Below are positions 25,102-33,698 of a stretch of 46,465 nucleotides of DNA, piece after piece (positions within the stretch are counted from its first letter, which is position 1; the number at the start of each line of letters is the position of its first letter). Under the pieces are notes generated by a model. That model was not told the origin of the DNA and made no database searches. It was given only the letters and a program-made list of their open reading frames with translations. This DNA is from Candidatus Kuenenia stuttgartensis (GTDB lineage: Bacteria > Planctomycetota > Planctomycetia > Planctomycetales > Planctomycetaceae). The stretch covers positions 1 through 46,465 of the forward strand of contig CAMDRI010000022.1 of NCBI GenBank assembly GCA_945906725.1. Reading direction: 5' to 3'. The translations under genes and the position numbers were made by a program.

Positions 25102-26688
25102 TCAGTGATTCAAGCAAAACTCCGACGACGCCAGCAGTGCCCAGACGAGTTGCTTCAGCACCGCCTCCTTGCGATCTCCGGCGGCTTTCAATTGTTCCGT
25201 GACGTCTGCGTTCTCGTCGGCCGAGGGACTTCGTGAAAGCACGCTGATGTAAACTTCATCGGCCACGGCAGCCGGGGAATCGAGAGCCTTGAGCCGAGTC
25301 AGCAAGTTTTCCGGTTGTGCGTCGAGCAACTTCAACAGCTCGACGTCGTTCATCAGAAACAACGCCGCTCGCAACGACGGAGCGAACTCCCCTTCCGGTT
25401 CCATCGGCGGGTTTGCGAAGGCTTTCAGGAATTTCGCTTTGATCACGTCGGTCGGTTTCGTTCCCACGGCAGTTGTCGAACTCGCGAAGAGTTGCTCTGC
25501 GGAAAGCGGCTTTTCCAACGCGACGGCGAAGTGCTCCGGCAACGGCTCCTTTGCGTCGGCGGGCAGGACTCCCGATCGCTGGTAGGTCCGAGTCATCGCC
25601 AGTTCTCGCAGCAGCCACTTGAGATCAAACTTGTGCTCGGTCAATTCGCGTGCCAGCAGTTCTAGCAATTCCGGATGCGACGGCGGGTTCTCGCTATGAT
25701 GCAGATCGAGCGGATGCACGAGTCCGCGTCCCATCGCCATGAACCACATCCGGTTAGCAATGCTCTTCGCAAACTGCGTGTTGTCCGCCGCCGTGATTTG
25801 ATTTGCGAGCTGTTCCAGCGGGCTGAACTTCGGTCGGCCAGGTTCTTTTGTCGTCTTGTCCGGAGGCTCGAGGTACTCCTCACCTTTCATGAATTCTGGA
25901 ATCGTGATCTCGGAGCGACCCGGGACTCGCGGGCCAATCGACTTCTTCTGCGGATTGAAGACCGATTGAAACTCGATCTTCTTTGTGAGTAATTTTTCGC
26001 TGACTGCGGGAAACTTTACGTCGCTCCGCAATTCCGTGTTCAAGAATGCGACGTACATCCCCTGGAAATCGTCCTGCTTGTAGTCCTTGATGAAGAGATG
26101 GTCGTGGCACTGAGCACATTGCAGGTCCATCCCCAAGAACAACCGGCCGACGTCGCGAGTCAAAATCGGATAGTCGATCGCGTTCTGCCCGTAATGTTCC
26201 AGCCGTTTGCTGAGGAAGAACGCCGACGCCCGCGTCTGTTCGTTCTTCGGATCGGGCGAGATCATCTCGCGAGCCAGAACATCCCACGACTTGTTCTGCT
26301 TGAACGATTCGCGCAGGTACGCGATCCACTCAGGATGCTCGCCGCGGCGCTCCATCAGCGCGACGTGCATCAGGTCCGCCAAGCGGATGGGGAACTCGTC
26401 GCTGGCCAGCAGTTTGTCGATCAGCTTTTCCCGTTTATTGGCGGCCGAGTCCTTCAAGAACTCACGAGTTTCCGCCGCACTCGGAATACGGCCGGCGAAG
26501 TCGAGAAATACTCTCCGCAAAAATTCCGCATCGTCCGCCAACGCCGCAGTCGGTTGTCCGGAGAGCTTTGCGTCGATCAACGCATCGACTCGCGAAGACA
26601 ACGGCTCATCTGCGAAGAGCGTTGTCGCCGGCGCAAACACAAATCCAACGAGCAACAACCAACAGTGCGACCGTCGAATCAGCAGCAT
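25102..26688 (-). CDS. DUF1549/DUF1553 exported haem-binding protein
   Basis: 528 residues. A signal peptide (about 1-26, ending LFADEP) precedes DUF1549, which starts SRVDALIDAKL and includes LRRVFLDFAGRIPSAAETREFL. It contains one c-type haem motif CAQCH at 191-195. The C-terminal DUF1553 part has NRMWFMAMGRGLVHPLDLHHSENPPSHPELL. It is the partner of the DUF1501 gene that follows 10 bp later and is co-transcribed with it. Such pairs are characteristic of planctomycetes but their substrate is not known. The start at 26688 is the ATG opening the signal peptide; a longer frame runs through two repeat elements and is not credible. Confidence 0.93.
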   Translation of the reverse strand: MLLIRRSHCWLLLVGFVFAPATTLFADEPLSSRVDALIDAKLSGQPTAALADDAEFLRRVFLDFAGRIPSAAETREFLKDSAANKREKLIDKLLASDEFPIRLADLMHVALMERRGEHPEWIAYLRESFKQNKSWDVLAREMISPDPKNEQTRASAFFLSKRLEHYGQNAIDYPILTRDVGRLFLGMDLQCAQCHDHLFIKDYKQDDFQGMYVAFLNTELRSDVKFPAVSEKLLTKKIEFQSVFNPQKKSIGPRVPGRSEITIPEFMKGEEYLEPPDKTTKEPGRPKFSPLEQLANQITAADNTQFAKSIANRMWFMAMGRGLVHPLDLHHSENPPSHPELLELLARELTEHKFDLKWLLRELAMTRTYQRSGVLPADAKEPLPEHFAVALEKPLSAEQLFASSTTAVGTKPTDVIKAKFLKAFANPPMEPEGEFAPSLRAALFLMNDVELLKLLDAQPENLLTRLKALDSPAAVADEVYISVLSRSPSADENADVTEQLKAAGDRKEAVLKQLVWALLASSEFCLNH

Positions 26689-26727
26689 GACGAATTCACT
26701 TTGGTGGGAATGGAGGCGGGCATCAGT

Positions 26728-26787
26728 CGTAGACCGGACGCCTACGTCCGGCCAGTGAACCGTTAGGACGTAGGCGTCCGACCTACG
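26728..26787. repeat. Inverted-repeat element in a divergent promoter region
   Basis: Arms of 22 bp at 26728-26749 and 26766-26787, two mismatches, core CGGACGCCTACGTCC, spacer 16 bp. It lies 39 bp upstream of the DUF1549 start codon, where its promoter or leader should be. Confidence 0.85.
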
Positions 26788-26824
26788 TTCAACGGTGGCT
26801 GGGGAGTATAACCAGCGAAACAAC

Positions 26825-26911
26825 GGGGTCGGGAGTCTTTTTCTCGTGCCGATCACTCGGTCCCCGAAATTTATTGGAGTCTGCCGGCACGAGAAAAAGA
26901 CTCCCGACCCC
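26825..26911. repeat. Perfect 27-bp inverted-repeat element beside a start codon
   Basis: Perfect arms at 26825-26851 and 26885-26911 (GGGGTCGGGAGTCTTTTTC and onwards), spacer 33 bp. It ends 6 bp before the glycosyltransferase ATG, so the normal ribosome-binding region of that gene is made of repeat sequence (ACTCCCGACCCC TTGGCC) with no Shine-Dalgarno. The arm has no stop codon in any frame. Confidence 0.92.
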
Positions 26912-26917
26912 TTGGCC

Positions 26918-28216
26918 ATGCACATCGCGATCATCACATCCGGCGGAGCGGGAATGTTTTGTGGGTCGTGCATGCATGACAACACTTGGGCGAGAGCATT
27001 GATGGCGTCCGGAGCTGAGGTCTCGCTAATCCCGACCTACACGCCAATCCGAGTCGATGAAACCGACGTCAGCGATTCGCGTGTCTTCTTCGGTGGCATC
27101 AACGTCTTTTTGGCCTCGAAGTGGCGCTGGTGGCGAACCGTGCCAAGCTTCGCTCGACGCTGGTTCGATCATCCGACGATCATCCGTTGGGCGACACGCA
27201 AAGCGGTCAGTAACGACGCGGCTCAACTCGGTCAACTGACGCTCGACATGCTTGCCGGCGAAGCTGGCCCGCAGCGAGAGCAAGTCGAAGAACTCGCGAA
27301 GTTCATCGGCGAGCAACTGTGTCCCGACGTCGTCGTTTTCAGCAACGCGCTTTTGGCCGGAGCCGTCCGCCGAATCAAACAACTCTTCTCCGGACCAGTC
27401 CTCTGCGTGCTGCAGGGAGACGATATCTTTCTCGGCTCACTCCCCGACTCGCACCGTGAACGAGTTATGTCGGCACTGCGCGATCGTGCTTGCGACTTCG
27501 ACGGCTTCATCACACACAGCCGCTACTACGCCGAGCACATGGCCACTGAATTGGCAGTGGCAGCCGACCGATTTCATCAACTGCCGCTTGGCATCGACCT
27601 GACCGGTCATGACGGCCAGCCGCGAGTGGCCGGTGATCCATTCACAGTCGGCTACTTCGCTCGCCTCTGCCCAGAGAAGGGGCTGCACTTGCTGGTCGAA
27701 GCGTTCGCCCGTTTTCACGCGAAGCATCCGCGCACGCGGCTGCGAGTCGGTGGCTACTTGGGGGAGCGGGACCGGCTTTACTTTGAGCAGGTCCGTTCGC
27801 AGGCGGCTCAACTCGGTCCATCGTTCGAGTTCGTCGGCAGTCCGACGTCGCAGGCCGAGAAGGTCGAGTTCCTGAAGTCGCTGGATGTGCTCAGCGTCCC
27901 GACGGTCTATCGCGAACCGAAAGGTCTCTCGATCCTCGAAGCCTTGGCGAACGGCGTCCCGGTGGTGCAACCCGCTCACGGAGCGTTTCCGGAACTGCTG
28001 GAATCCACGCAAGGCGGCCTGCTGTTCGAGCCGGGAAACCTCGACGACATGATCGCGAAATGGGAATCATTGTTGTTGGATCCCAACGAACGTTTGCGAC
28101 TCGCCCGTGCCGGTCAAGCAAAGGTGCGCGAGTTCTATTCGTCACAAGAGATGACCGACCAATCTTGGCGACTGTTTGATTCGCTGATTCGACGACCGGA
28201 GACTGCACGTCCATGA
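26918..28216 (+). CDS. Glycosyltransferase family 4 protein
   Basis: 432 residues from ATG at 26918. The N-terminal Rossmann half begins HIAIITSGGAGMFCGSCMHD, a glycine-rich acceptor-side loop. The C-terminal donor-binding half has VGYFARLCPEKGLHLLVEAF and the GT4 EX7E motif REPKGLSILEA followed by GVPVVQPAHGAFPEL. It transfers a sugar from an activated donor, probably in glycan or lipopolysaccharide assembly; the exact sugars are unknown. It overlaps the next gene by 4 bp (ATGA). There is no Shine-Dalgarno because an inverted repeat ends 6 bp upstream, so translation may be weak or leader-dependent. Confidence 0.88.
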   Translation: MHIAIITSGGAGMFCGSCMHDNTWARALMASGAEVSLIPTYTPIRVDETDVSDSRVFFGGINVFLASKWRWWRTVPSFARRWFDHPTIIRWATRKAVSNDAAQLGQLTLDMLAGEAGPQREQVEELAKFIGEQLCPDVVVFSNALLAGAVRRIKQLFSGPVLCVLQGDDIFLGSLPDSHRERVMSALRDRACDFDGFITHSRYYAEHMATELAVAADRFHQLPLGIDLTGHDGQPRVAGDPFTVGYFARLCPEKGLHLLVEAFARFHAKHPRTRLRVGGYLGERDRLYFEQVRSQAAQLGPSFEFVGSPTSQAEKVEFLKSLDVLSVPTVYREPKGLSILEALANGVPVVQPAHGAFPELLESTQGGLLFEPGNLDDMIAKWESLLLDPNERLRLARAGQAKVREFYSSQEMTDQSWRLFDSLIRRPETARP

Positions 28217-29250
28217 CTCCCCAACGTCTGACTGAACTTGTCTCGACTTTTTCATCGCGGCGCATTGCCGTCATTGGCGATTTCTTTCTCGACAAGTACC
28301 TCGAAGTCGATCACACGCTGGATGAGCCGTCGTTTGAGACGGGACTGAATGCGAACCAAGTGGCGGCGATTCGGCGATTCGCGGGGGCGGCGGGAACCGT
28401 CGTCAATAACTTGGCGGCTCTCGGCTGTGGAACGATGCACGCGATTGGGGCAGTCGGCGATGACGGCGAAGCGTTCGATCTGCGGTACTGCTTGCACGCA
28501 GTCGGGTGCTCGACCGACGGGTTGGTGACGTGTGGCCAGATCATGACACCGACGTATCTCAAACCACGCGACAGGCGCGATCCGAGTCTTGCTGGTGAGC
28601 ACGAGCGATACGACACGAAGAACCGCTCGCCGATGCCGCCTGCCGTGCTCGATCAGGTGCTGGCGACGCTCGACCGACTTTTGCCGGAGGTCGATGCGGT
28701 GATCGTGCTCGACCAAGTCGTCGAGGACAATTGCGGTGTCATCACCGGCGCGATGCGAACGGCTCTGGCCGAGCGTGCTCGACGGCATCCGAGCATACTT
28801 TTCTGGGCAGACAGTCGGAAACACATCCGCGCGTTCCGCAACATGCTCATCAAACCGAATCAATTCGAGGCGGTCGGCCACGCGAACCCCCTGCCGGACG
28901 AACGGATCGAACTGGAACGGCTCAAGGCCGAACTGCCCGGATTGCGAGCAACGACGCAAGCTCCAGTTTGCGTGACGCTTGGCGAGCGGGGCTTAATGGT
29001 CAGCGAGCCGGTGCCGACGTTCGTTCCCGCCGTGCGCATCGACGGTCCCATCGACCCGACCGGCGCGGGGGACAGCGTCACAGCCGGGATGGTACTGTCG
29101 CTGATCTCGGAGGCGACGATGACGGAGGCGGCACTCGTTGGCAACCTCGTGGCGTCGATCACCGTGCAGCAACTCGCGACAACCGGGGTCGCTCGGCCAG
29201 ATGAATTGCCGCCTCGGCTGGAGATGTGGCGGCGGCAGAATCGGGATTGA
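28213..29250 (+). CDS. PfkB-family carbohydrate kinase (RfaE/HldE-like kinase domain)
   Basis: 345 residues. The PfkB/ribokinase signatures are present: IAVIGDFFLDKY near the start, GAAGTVVNNLAALG at about 58-71, IKPNQFEA at 213-220, and DPTGAGDSVTAGM with catalytic Asp287 and the anion hole GAG. The closest known type is the heptose-7-phosphate kinase RfaE1, but there is no nucleotidyltransferase domain and the lid region differs (FETGLNANQVAAIRRFAGAAG). It overlaps the glycosyltransferase stop by ATGA, which suggests translational coupling and a joint role in sugar activation and transfer. The sugar is not predictable. Confidence 0.85.
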   Translation: MTPQRLTELVSTFSSRRIAVIGDFFLDKYLEVDHTLDEPSFETGLNANQVAAIRRFAGAAGTVVNNLAALGCGTMHAIGAVGDDGEAFDLRYCLHAVGCSTDGLVTCGQIMTPTYLKPRDRRDPSLAGEHERYDTKNRSPMPPAVLDQVLATLDRLLPEVDAVIVLDQVVEDNCGVITGAMRTALAERARRHPSILFWADSRKHIRAFRNMLIKPNQFEAVGHANPLPDERIELERLKAELPGLRATTQAPVCVTLGERGLMVSEPVPTFVPAVRIDGPIDPTGAGDSVTAGMVLSLISEATMTEAALVGNLVASITVQQLATTGVARPDELPPRLEMWRRQNRD

Positions 29251-29283
29251 GTGTCGGGCCGAGAGGTGACGCGATATCTTGTC

Positions 29284-29340
29284 GTGGGGCAGGTTTTCAA
29301 CCTGCCTTGGAGGTCCGGGCGGGTTGAAAACCTGCTCCAC
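29284..29340. repeat. Inverted-repeat element, same sub-family as 23641-23711
   Basis: Arms of 23 bp at 29284-29306 and 29318-29340 with two mismatches, core GGCAGGTTTTCAACC, spacer 11 bp. It lies between the PfkB kinase stop and the hydrolase start, 18 bp before the latter's ATG, and just upstream of its AAAGGA Shine-Dalgarno. Confidence 0.9.
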
Positions 29341-29358
29341 AATTGGAAAGGAACAACC

Positions 29359-30138
29359 ATGCGGCACCTGATGATCGGTTTGGTGGTGATGTTTTTGGCG
29401 GCCTCGGCCGAGGCCGCGGTGCAAACGAAAACCGTGAGCTACAAACACGGCGATTTGGAATGCAAAGGATTTCTCGCGTGGGACGATGCGGTCTCAGGCA
29501 AACGGCCGGGCGTGCTGGTCGTGCATGAGTGGTGGGGGTTGGACGAGTACGCTCGCTCGCGAGCACAGCAACTCGCCAAGCTCGGCTACCTCGCGTTCGC
29601 GTGTGACATGTACGGCGACGGAAAAATTGCCGAGCACCCCGATGGCGCCCGCAAAATGGCCAGCATCGTCCGCATGAACGTCGAGACCTGGCGGAAGCGA
29701 GCGCAGGTGTCGTTGGAGGTTTTGAAAGCTCATCCGCAGTGCGACAACGGCAAGCTGGCGGCGATCGGCTACTGTTTCGGAGGTTCCACCGCGCTACAGT
29801 TGGCCTACACCGGAGCGGACCTGAAAGCGGTCGCCACATTTCATGCGGCATTGCCGGCTCCGACGGCGGACGAAGCCAAGTCGCTGAAGGCCCGTGTGCT
29901 GGTCTGCCACGGCGGAGCGGACTCGTTCATTCCCGAAGCCGCGATCAAAGCCTTTCACGAGCCGCTCGACAAAGCAAGAGTGAAGCACGAGTTCGTTTCG
30001 TACCCCGGCGTCGTACACAGCTTCACCGTACCAGGTGCCGATGCTCGCAATCTTCCTGGAATGAAATACGACAAGATGGCGGACGAAGACTCGTGGCGGC
30101 GGATGACGAAACTCTTTGCCGAACAGTTTGGGAAATAA
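29359..30138 (+). CDS. Exported dienelactone hydrolase family protein
   Basis: 259 residues with a signal peptide ([19 protein letters not shown]). The alpha/beta hydrolase has the DLH-type nucleophile elbow GYCFGG with Cys139 in place of serine, and acid and base at Asp188 (HGGADSFIP) and His220 (GVVHSF). [18 protein letters not shown] near the start is typical of the family. DLH enzymes hydrolyse dienelactones or other esters; the secreted planctomycete versions have no known substrate. AAAGGA before the ATG supports this start. hemB starts 5 bp after its stop. Confidence 0.9.
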   Translation: MRHLMIGLVVMFLAASAEAAVQTKTVSYKHGDLECKGFLAWDDAVSGKRPGVLVVHEWWGLDEYARSRAQQLAKLGYLAFACDMYGDGKIAEHPDGARKMASIVRMNVETWRKRAQVSLEVLKAHPQCDNGKLAAIGYCFGGSTALQLAYTGADLKAVATFHAALPAPTADEAKSLKARVLVCHGGADSFIPEAAIKAFHEPLDKARVKHEFVSYPGVVHSFTVPGADARNLPGMKYDKMADEDSWRRMTKLFAEQFGK

Positions 30139-30143
30139 CTTCG

Positions 30144-31148
30144 ATGACTCAACCGACATCCGCTGGCTTTCCATCTGTTCGCCTGCGACGTCTGCGGTCC
30201 AGCCCGCGGCTGCGCGAACTCGTACGCGAGACGGAACTCAATCCGCGCGACTTCATCCTGCCGCTGTTCGTGCGGCACGGACAGAATCAGCGAGTACCAA
30301 TTCGATCGATGCCCGGTCACGATCAGATGACCGTCGATCATCTGCCGGACGAGATCGCCGAGATCGCGTCGCTCGGCATTCCCGCGGTGATCCTGTTTGG
30401 CATCCCGGAGCACAAAGACGCGGTCGGCAGCGAGGCCTACGCTCTTAATGGGGTCATCCAGCAGGCGGTGCGGGCGATCAAAGCGACTCGGTCGGACGTG
30501 CTTGTCATGACCGACGTTTGCTTCTGTGAGTTTACCGATCACGGCCACTGCGGCATCGTCAACGACAAGCACGGGCACACTGATGTCGACAACGACGCGA
30601 CGCTCGGAATCCTCGTCCAAGAAGCAGTCGCACAATGTCAAGCGGGTGCGGATTTGATCGCTCCCAGCGGCATGATGGACGGCATGATCGCCGCGCTGCG
30701 TTCCGGCTTGGACAACTCCGGCTTCGAGAACATCCCGATCATGAGCTACGCCGCGAAATATGCCTCGGCGTTTTACGGCCCGTTCCGCGATGCGGCCGAG
30801 AGTGCTCCGCAGTTCGGTGATCGACGCAGTTATCAAATGGACCCGGCCAACGCGGCTGAGGCACTGCGTGAAGTCGCGCTCGACGTCGCCGAAGGTGCCG
30901 ATATCCTGATGGTCAAACCGGCTCTGAGTTACCTCGATGTGATCTGCCGAGTGAAGCAGGCTCATCCGGAGATTCCGCTGGCGGCGTACAACGTCAGCGG
31001 CGAGTACTCGATGGTCAAAGCCGCTGCCGCCAACGGCTGGATCGACGAGCAGCGGATCACGCTCGAAATCCTGACGTCGATCAAACGCGCCGGAGCCGAC
31101 ATGATCCTGACGTACTTCGCTAAACAAGCCGCCAAATGGCTCGCGTGA
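30144..31148 (+). CDS. hemB: Porphobilinogen synthase (delta-aminolevulinic acid dehydratase)
   Basis: 334 residues. The first Schiff-base lysine is Lys205 in SYAAKYAS and the second is Lys258 in [10 protein letters not shown]. The zinc site [14 protein letters not shown] (Cys126, Cys128, Cys136) shows a zinc-dependent enzyme rather than the magnesium-only type. The enzyme condenses two 5-aminolevulinate molecules to porphobilinogen in haem synthesis in the cytoplasm, which suits a genome rich in c-type haem proteins. The ATG at 30144 gives the family's N-terminus; it follows the hydrolase gene by 5 bp, so they share a transcript. Confidence 0.96.
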   Translation: MTQPTSAGFPSVRLRRLRSSPRLRELVRETELNPRDFILPLFVRHGQNQRVPIRSMPGHDQMTVDHLPDEIAEIASLGIPAVILFGIPEHKDAVGSEAYALNGVIQQAVRAIKATRSDVLVMTDVCFCEFTDHGHCGIVNDKHGHTDVDNDATLGILVQEAVAQCQAGADLIAPSGMMDGMIAALRSGLDNSGFENIPIMSYAAKYASAFYGPFRDAAESAPQFGDRRSYQMDPANAAEALREVALDVAEGADILMVKPALSYLDVICRVKQAHPEIPLAAYNVSGEYSMVKAAAANGWIDEQRITLEILTSIKRAGADMILTYFAKQAAKWLA

Positions 31149-31197
31149 CCCGATCTCCGTATCTGCTCACTCCATCTCAACACCCAAGGAGTGAACC

Positions 31198-32116
31198 ATG
31201 TCGCGACAAGTGATTTCCGGTGTCCTCAGCGTTTTTTCTGCTGGCCCTGTCGTCGACTGCGAGTGCGGACACGCTACTGCAAGCGAAGTTTAAGAAAGGG
31301 GAGACTCAGAAGCAGAAGATGACTCAAACGCAAAACATGACGATGATCTTCGCTAGACAGCCGCCGGTCAAAACTGAGCAGCTTCACACCATGAATATGG
31401 AAGTCATCTGCGATGACGTGACGGACACTGGAATCGCAACGCTTCGTCATCGCCTGCCGCGAATGCAAATGACGATGCAGGTGCCTCCACCGCTCAGCAA
31501 AAAACTGGAATACGATTCTGACGGGCCCGCACCAACCGATCCAATCCTCCAGCAAATCGACAAGATGGTTCGACCGATGGTCGGCGTCGACTTTTCGATG
31601 AAATGCAACCGGCAAGGGCACATTTCTGACTTAGCAATTCCACCAAAGGCGCTTGACGGACTCAAGGCCTCGCCGGCAGTCGCACTGGGAGGCAACTTCT
31701 TTTCAGAATCCGGCATGAAACAAATGGGCGAGCAAGGCGGGATCGGGCTTCCAGAAAAGCCCGTCAAGTCGGGTGACAAGTGAACCGCCGCGACCGAACT
31801 CAAGTCACCAATCGGCGCCATGAAAATGAAGCGAGTTTACAGCTATCTCGGGCCTGACTCGAAGTCTGGACACGAAACAATCACAGTGGCGGTGTAGGTC
31901 GGACTAGAGCCTGATCCGAATACTCAGTCGCCGGCGAAGGCCGCGCTCAAATCTGGAGCAGGAGAAGGCGAAATTCTTTTCGACAACAAGCTGAGCCGAT
32001 TGTCGCGCAGCCAGATCAAGATGGTCATGGAGATGGAAATCACGACCGGAACGCAAACGATCCAGCAGACCATCGAATCGAACGTGACCGTCATCGATGT
32101 GACGTCCGACAAATAA
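31198..32116 (+). pseudogene. Broken DUF6263-like exported protein gene (one frameshift, two nonsense codons)
   Basis: A strong Shine-Dalgarno (AAGGAG) precedes ATG at 31198, but that frame soon ends. Removing one T from the run of six at 31232-31237 joins MSRQVISGVLSVF to LLALSSTASADTLLQAKFKK, a perfect signal peptide and mature start. The protein then reads as a planctomycete DUF6263-type protein (RMQMTMQVPPPL, YDSDGP, MVGVDFSMKCNRQGHISDLA). A TGA at 31781-31783 falls where relatives have Trp (PVKSGDK-stop-TAATELKS). A TAG at 31895-31897 interrupts TITVAV-VGLEPDPN. The frame then continues through GEGEILFDNKLSR to TAA at 32114-32116. Restored length is about 305 residues. Three independent lesions argue for a pseudogene rather than sequencing error alone. 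Confidence 0.75.
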
Positions 32117-32142
32117 CCTGCCGAAACAACCGGCTCAAAATG

Positions 32143-32176
32143 AACGGAGCCGAATGCTCGGAAGTTCGGCTCCGTT
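32143..32176. terminator. Bidirectional stem-loop between convergent genes
   Basis: A 12-bp perfect stem (AACGGAGCCGAA and its complement) around a 10-nt loop lies 26 bp past the end of the DUF6263 pseudogene and about 90 bp past the DUF1552 stop on the other strand. The flanks are not strongly T-rich, but the position between convergent genes fits a shared terminator. Confidence 0.6.
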
Positions 32177-32265
32177 GGATGAACATGGCTGGTCGCTCAA
32201 ACTGCGAGGCCGGTACCGAAAAACTCGAATCGTCGGCGACTGAAATTCAGAATCGGGGTCGTGAC

Positions 32266-33681
32266 TCAGCTCTCCAAGTCATTGAATCGGCCGTTGCTGT
32301 CGCCGAAAGCGTCGCTGGGCGCATTCATCCGGTCAAACAGCGACAAGAACAAGTCATTGAGCGGCGTTTCCTTCTCAATCTTGATGTACCGCCCTGGCTT
32401 CACCGAGCCACCGCCTCGTCCCGCGAGAATGATCGGCAGGTTGTGGTGCGAGTGCGCGTTGCCGTCGCCCAGTCCGCTGCCGAAGAACACGAGGCTGTGA
32501 TCGAGCAGCGTCCCTTCCCCTTCCTTGACCGCCTTGAGTTGTTGCAGGAAGTACGCGAACTGCTCCATCTGATACTTGTCGATCTTCTTGAGCTTCTCAA
32601 CTTTGTTCGCGTCGTCACCGTGATGCGACAGTTCGTGGTGCCCTTCGTTGACGCCCACGGACGGATAGGTCTTGTTGCTGCCCTCGTTGGCGACCATGCA
32701 GGTGATGACGCGCGTGGTGTCGGTGCGAAACGCCAACATCATCAAGTCGTACATCAACCGCAGATGGTCGCGGCCATCTTTGGGGATGCCCTTCGGAATC
32801 TCGTAATCTGGCCGCGAGTTCTTCGCATGGACTTCAGCTTGCTCAATGCGAGTTTCGATCTCGCGGACGCTGGTGAAGTACTCGTCGATCTTCTGCCGAT
32901 CCGTCTGGCCGAGCTTGTCCTTCAACTTCGCCGCGTCCCCCGCGACGACATCCAGCACGCTCTTGCGATAGGCCGCGCGTTTGGCCCGTGCTGCGGGATC
33001 GTTTTCCTCGCCGCCGAATAACCGCTCGAAGACCAGACGCGGATTGATCTCCTTGGCCATCGGCGTCGATTCGGACTTCCACGAGATCGTGTTCGAATAC
33101 GCGCAGGAATATCCCGAATCGCAATTGCCCGACGAACGCCCCGGTTCGATGCCAACTTCCAGCGACGGCATCCGCGTCAGGTGCCCGATCTTCGACGCGA
33201 TCCACTGATCGGCGGACATGCCGACCTTGATGTTCGCTCCCGCCGTCTTCACCGGATGCGCCCCGGTTAGCAAACTGGCAGCCGACCGAGCATGATCTCC
33301 CGGCCCATCCCCCTTGGCTCGTCCGTTGTCCTGAGCCAACCCGCTGATGACCAGTAGGTCGCTCTTGAGCGGAGCCAGCGCTTCGAGCGACTCGACTAAT
33401 TCAAAGCCTTCACCCGGCGTCTTCGGAAACCAAGCCGACTGAATTACACCATTCGGCTGAGACACAAACGCCATTCGCGTCGGGATGTTCTTCCCGGCCG
33501 CCGTCGCTTTTTCTGTCGGTGCTCCGAACGCATGAGTCGCCAACATCGAATCCAATACTGGCAGCGCAACTGCCGCACCGAGGCCCCGCAACAACGTCCG
33601 GCGTGACAACAGGCCAGCCTTCGCAAACGTCCGCAACGTCGCTCGCTGGGCGGTGGTGATGTGGTTGTACTGTCCAGTCAT
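32266..33681 (-). CDS. DUF1552 domain-containing exported protein
   Basis: 471 residues. A twin-arginine signal (LLSRRTLLRGLGAAVALPVLDSM) leads into DUF1552: MAFVSQPNGVIQSAWFP, GLAQDNGRAKGDGPGDHARSAA, LEVGIEPGRSSGNCDSGYSC, GVNEGHHELSHHG, and the end HSLVFFGSGLGDGNAHSHHNLP. The fold is thought to be alkaline-phosphatase-like, as for DUF1501. It is the usual downstream partner of the DUF1587/1592/1588/1585 haem protein that ends 17 bp before its start, and the pair forms an operon. GGAG precedes the ATG. The substrate is unknown. Confidence 0.93.
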   Translation of the reverse strand: MTGQYNHITTAQRATLRTFAKAGLLSRRTLLRGLGAAVALPVLDSMLATHAFGAPTEKATAAGKNIPTRMAFVSQPNGVIQSAWFPKTPGEGFELVESLEALAPLKSDLLVISGLAQDNGRAKGDGPGDHARSAASLLTGAHPVKTAGANIKVGMSADQWIASKIGHLTRMPSLEVGIEPGRSSGNCDSGYSCAYSNTISWKSESTPMAKEINPRLVFERLFGGEENDPAARAKRAAYRKSVLDVVAGDAAKLKDKLGQTDRQKIDEYFTSVREIETRIEQAEVHAKNSRPDYEIPKGIPKDGRDHLRLMYDLMMLAFRTDTTRVITCMVANEGSNKTYPSVGVNEGHHELSHHGDDANKVEKLKKIDKYQMEQFAYFLQQLKAVKEGEGTLLDHSLVFFGSGLGDGNAHSHHNLPIILAGRGGGSVKPGRYIKIEKETPLNDLFLSLFDRMNAPSDAFGDSNGRFNDLES

Positions 33682-33698
33682 GGTATTCTCCGAATCGG

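Noticed and set aside
26098..26766. A 222-codon plus-strand frame opposite the DUF1549 gene
   Set aside because: It is antisense to the haem-motif gene and reads through the 26728 repeat; no domain and no ribosome site.
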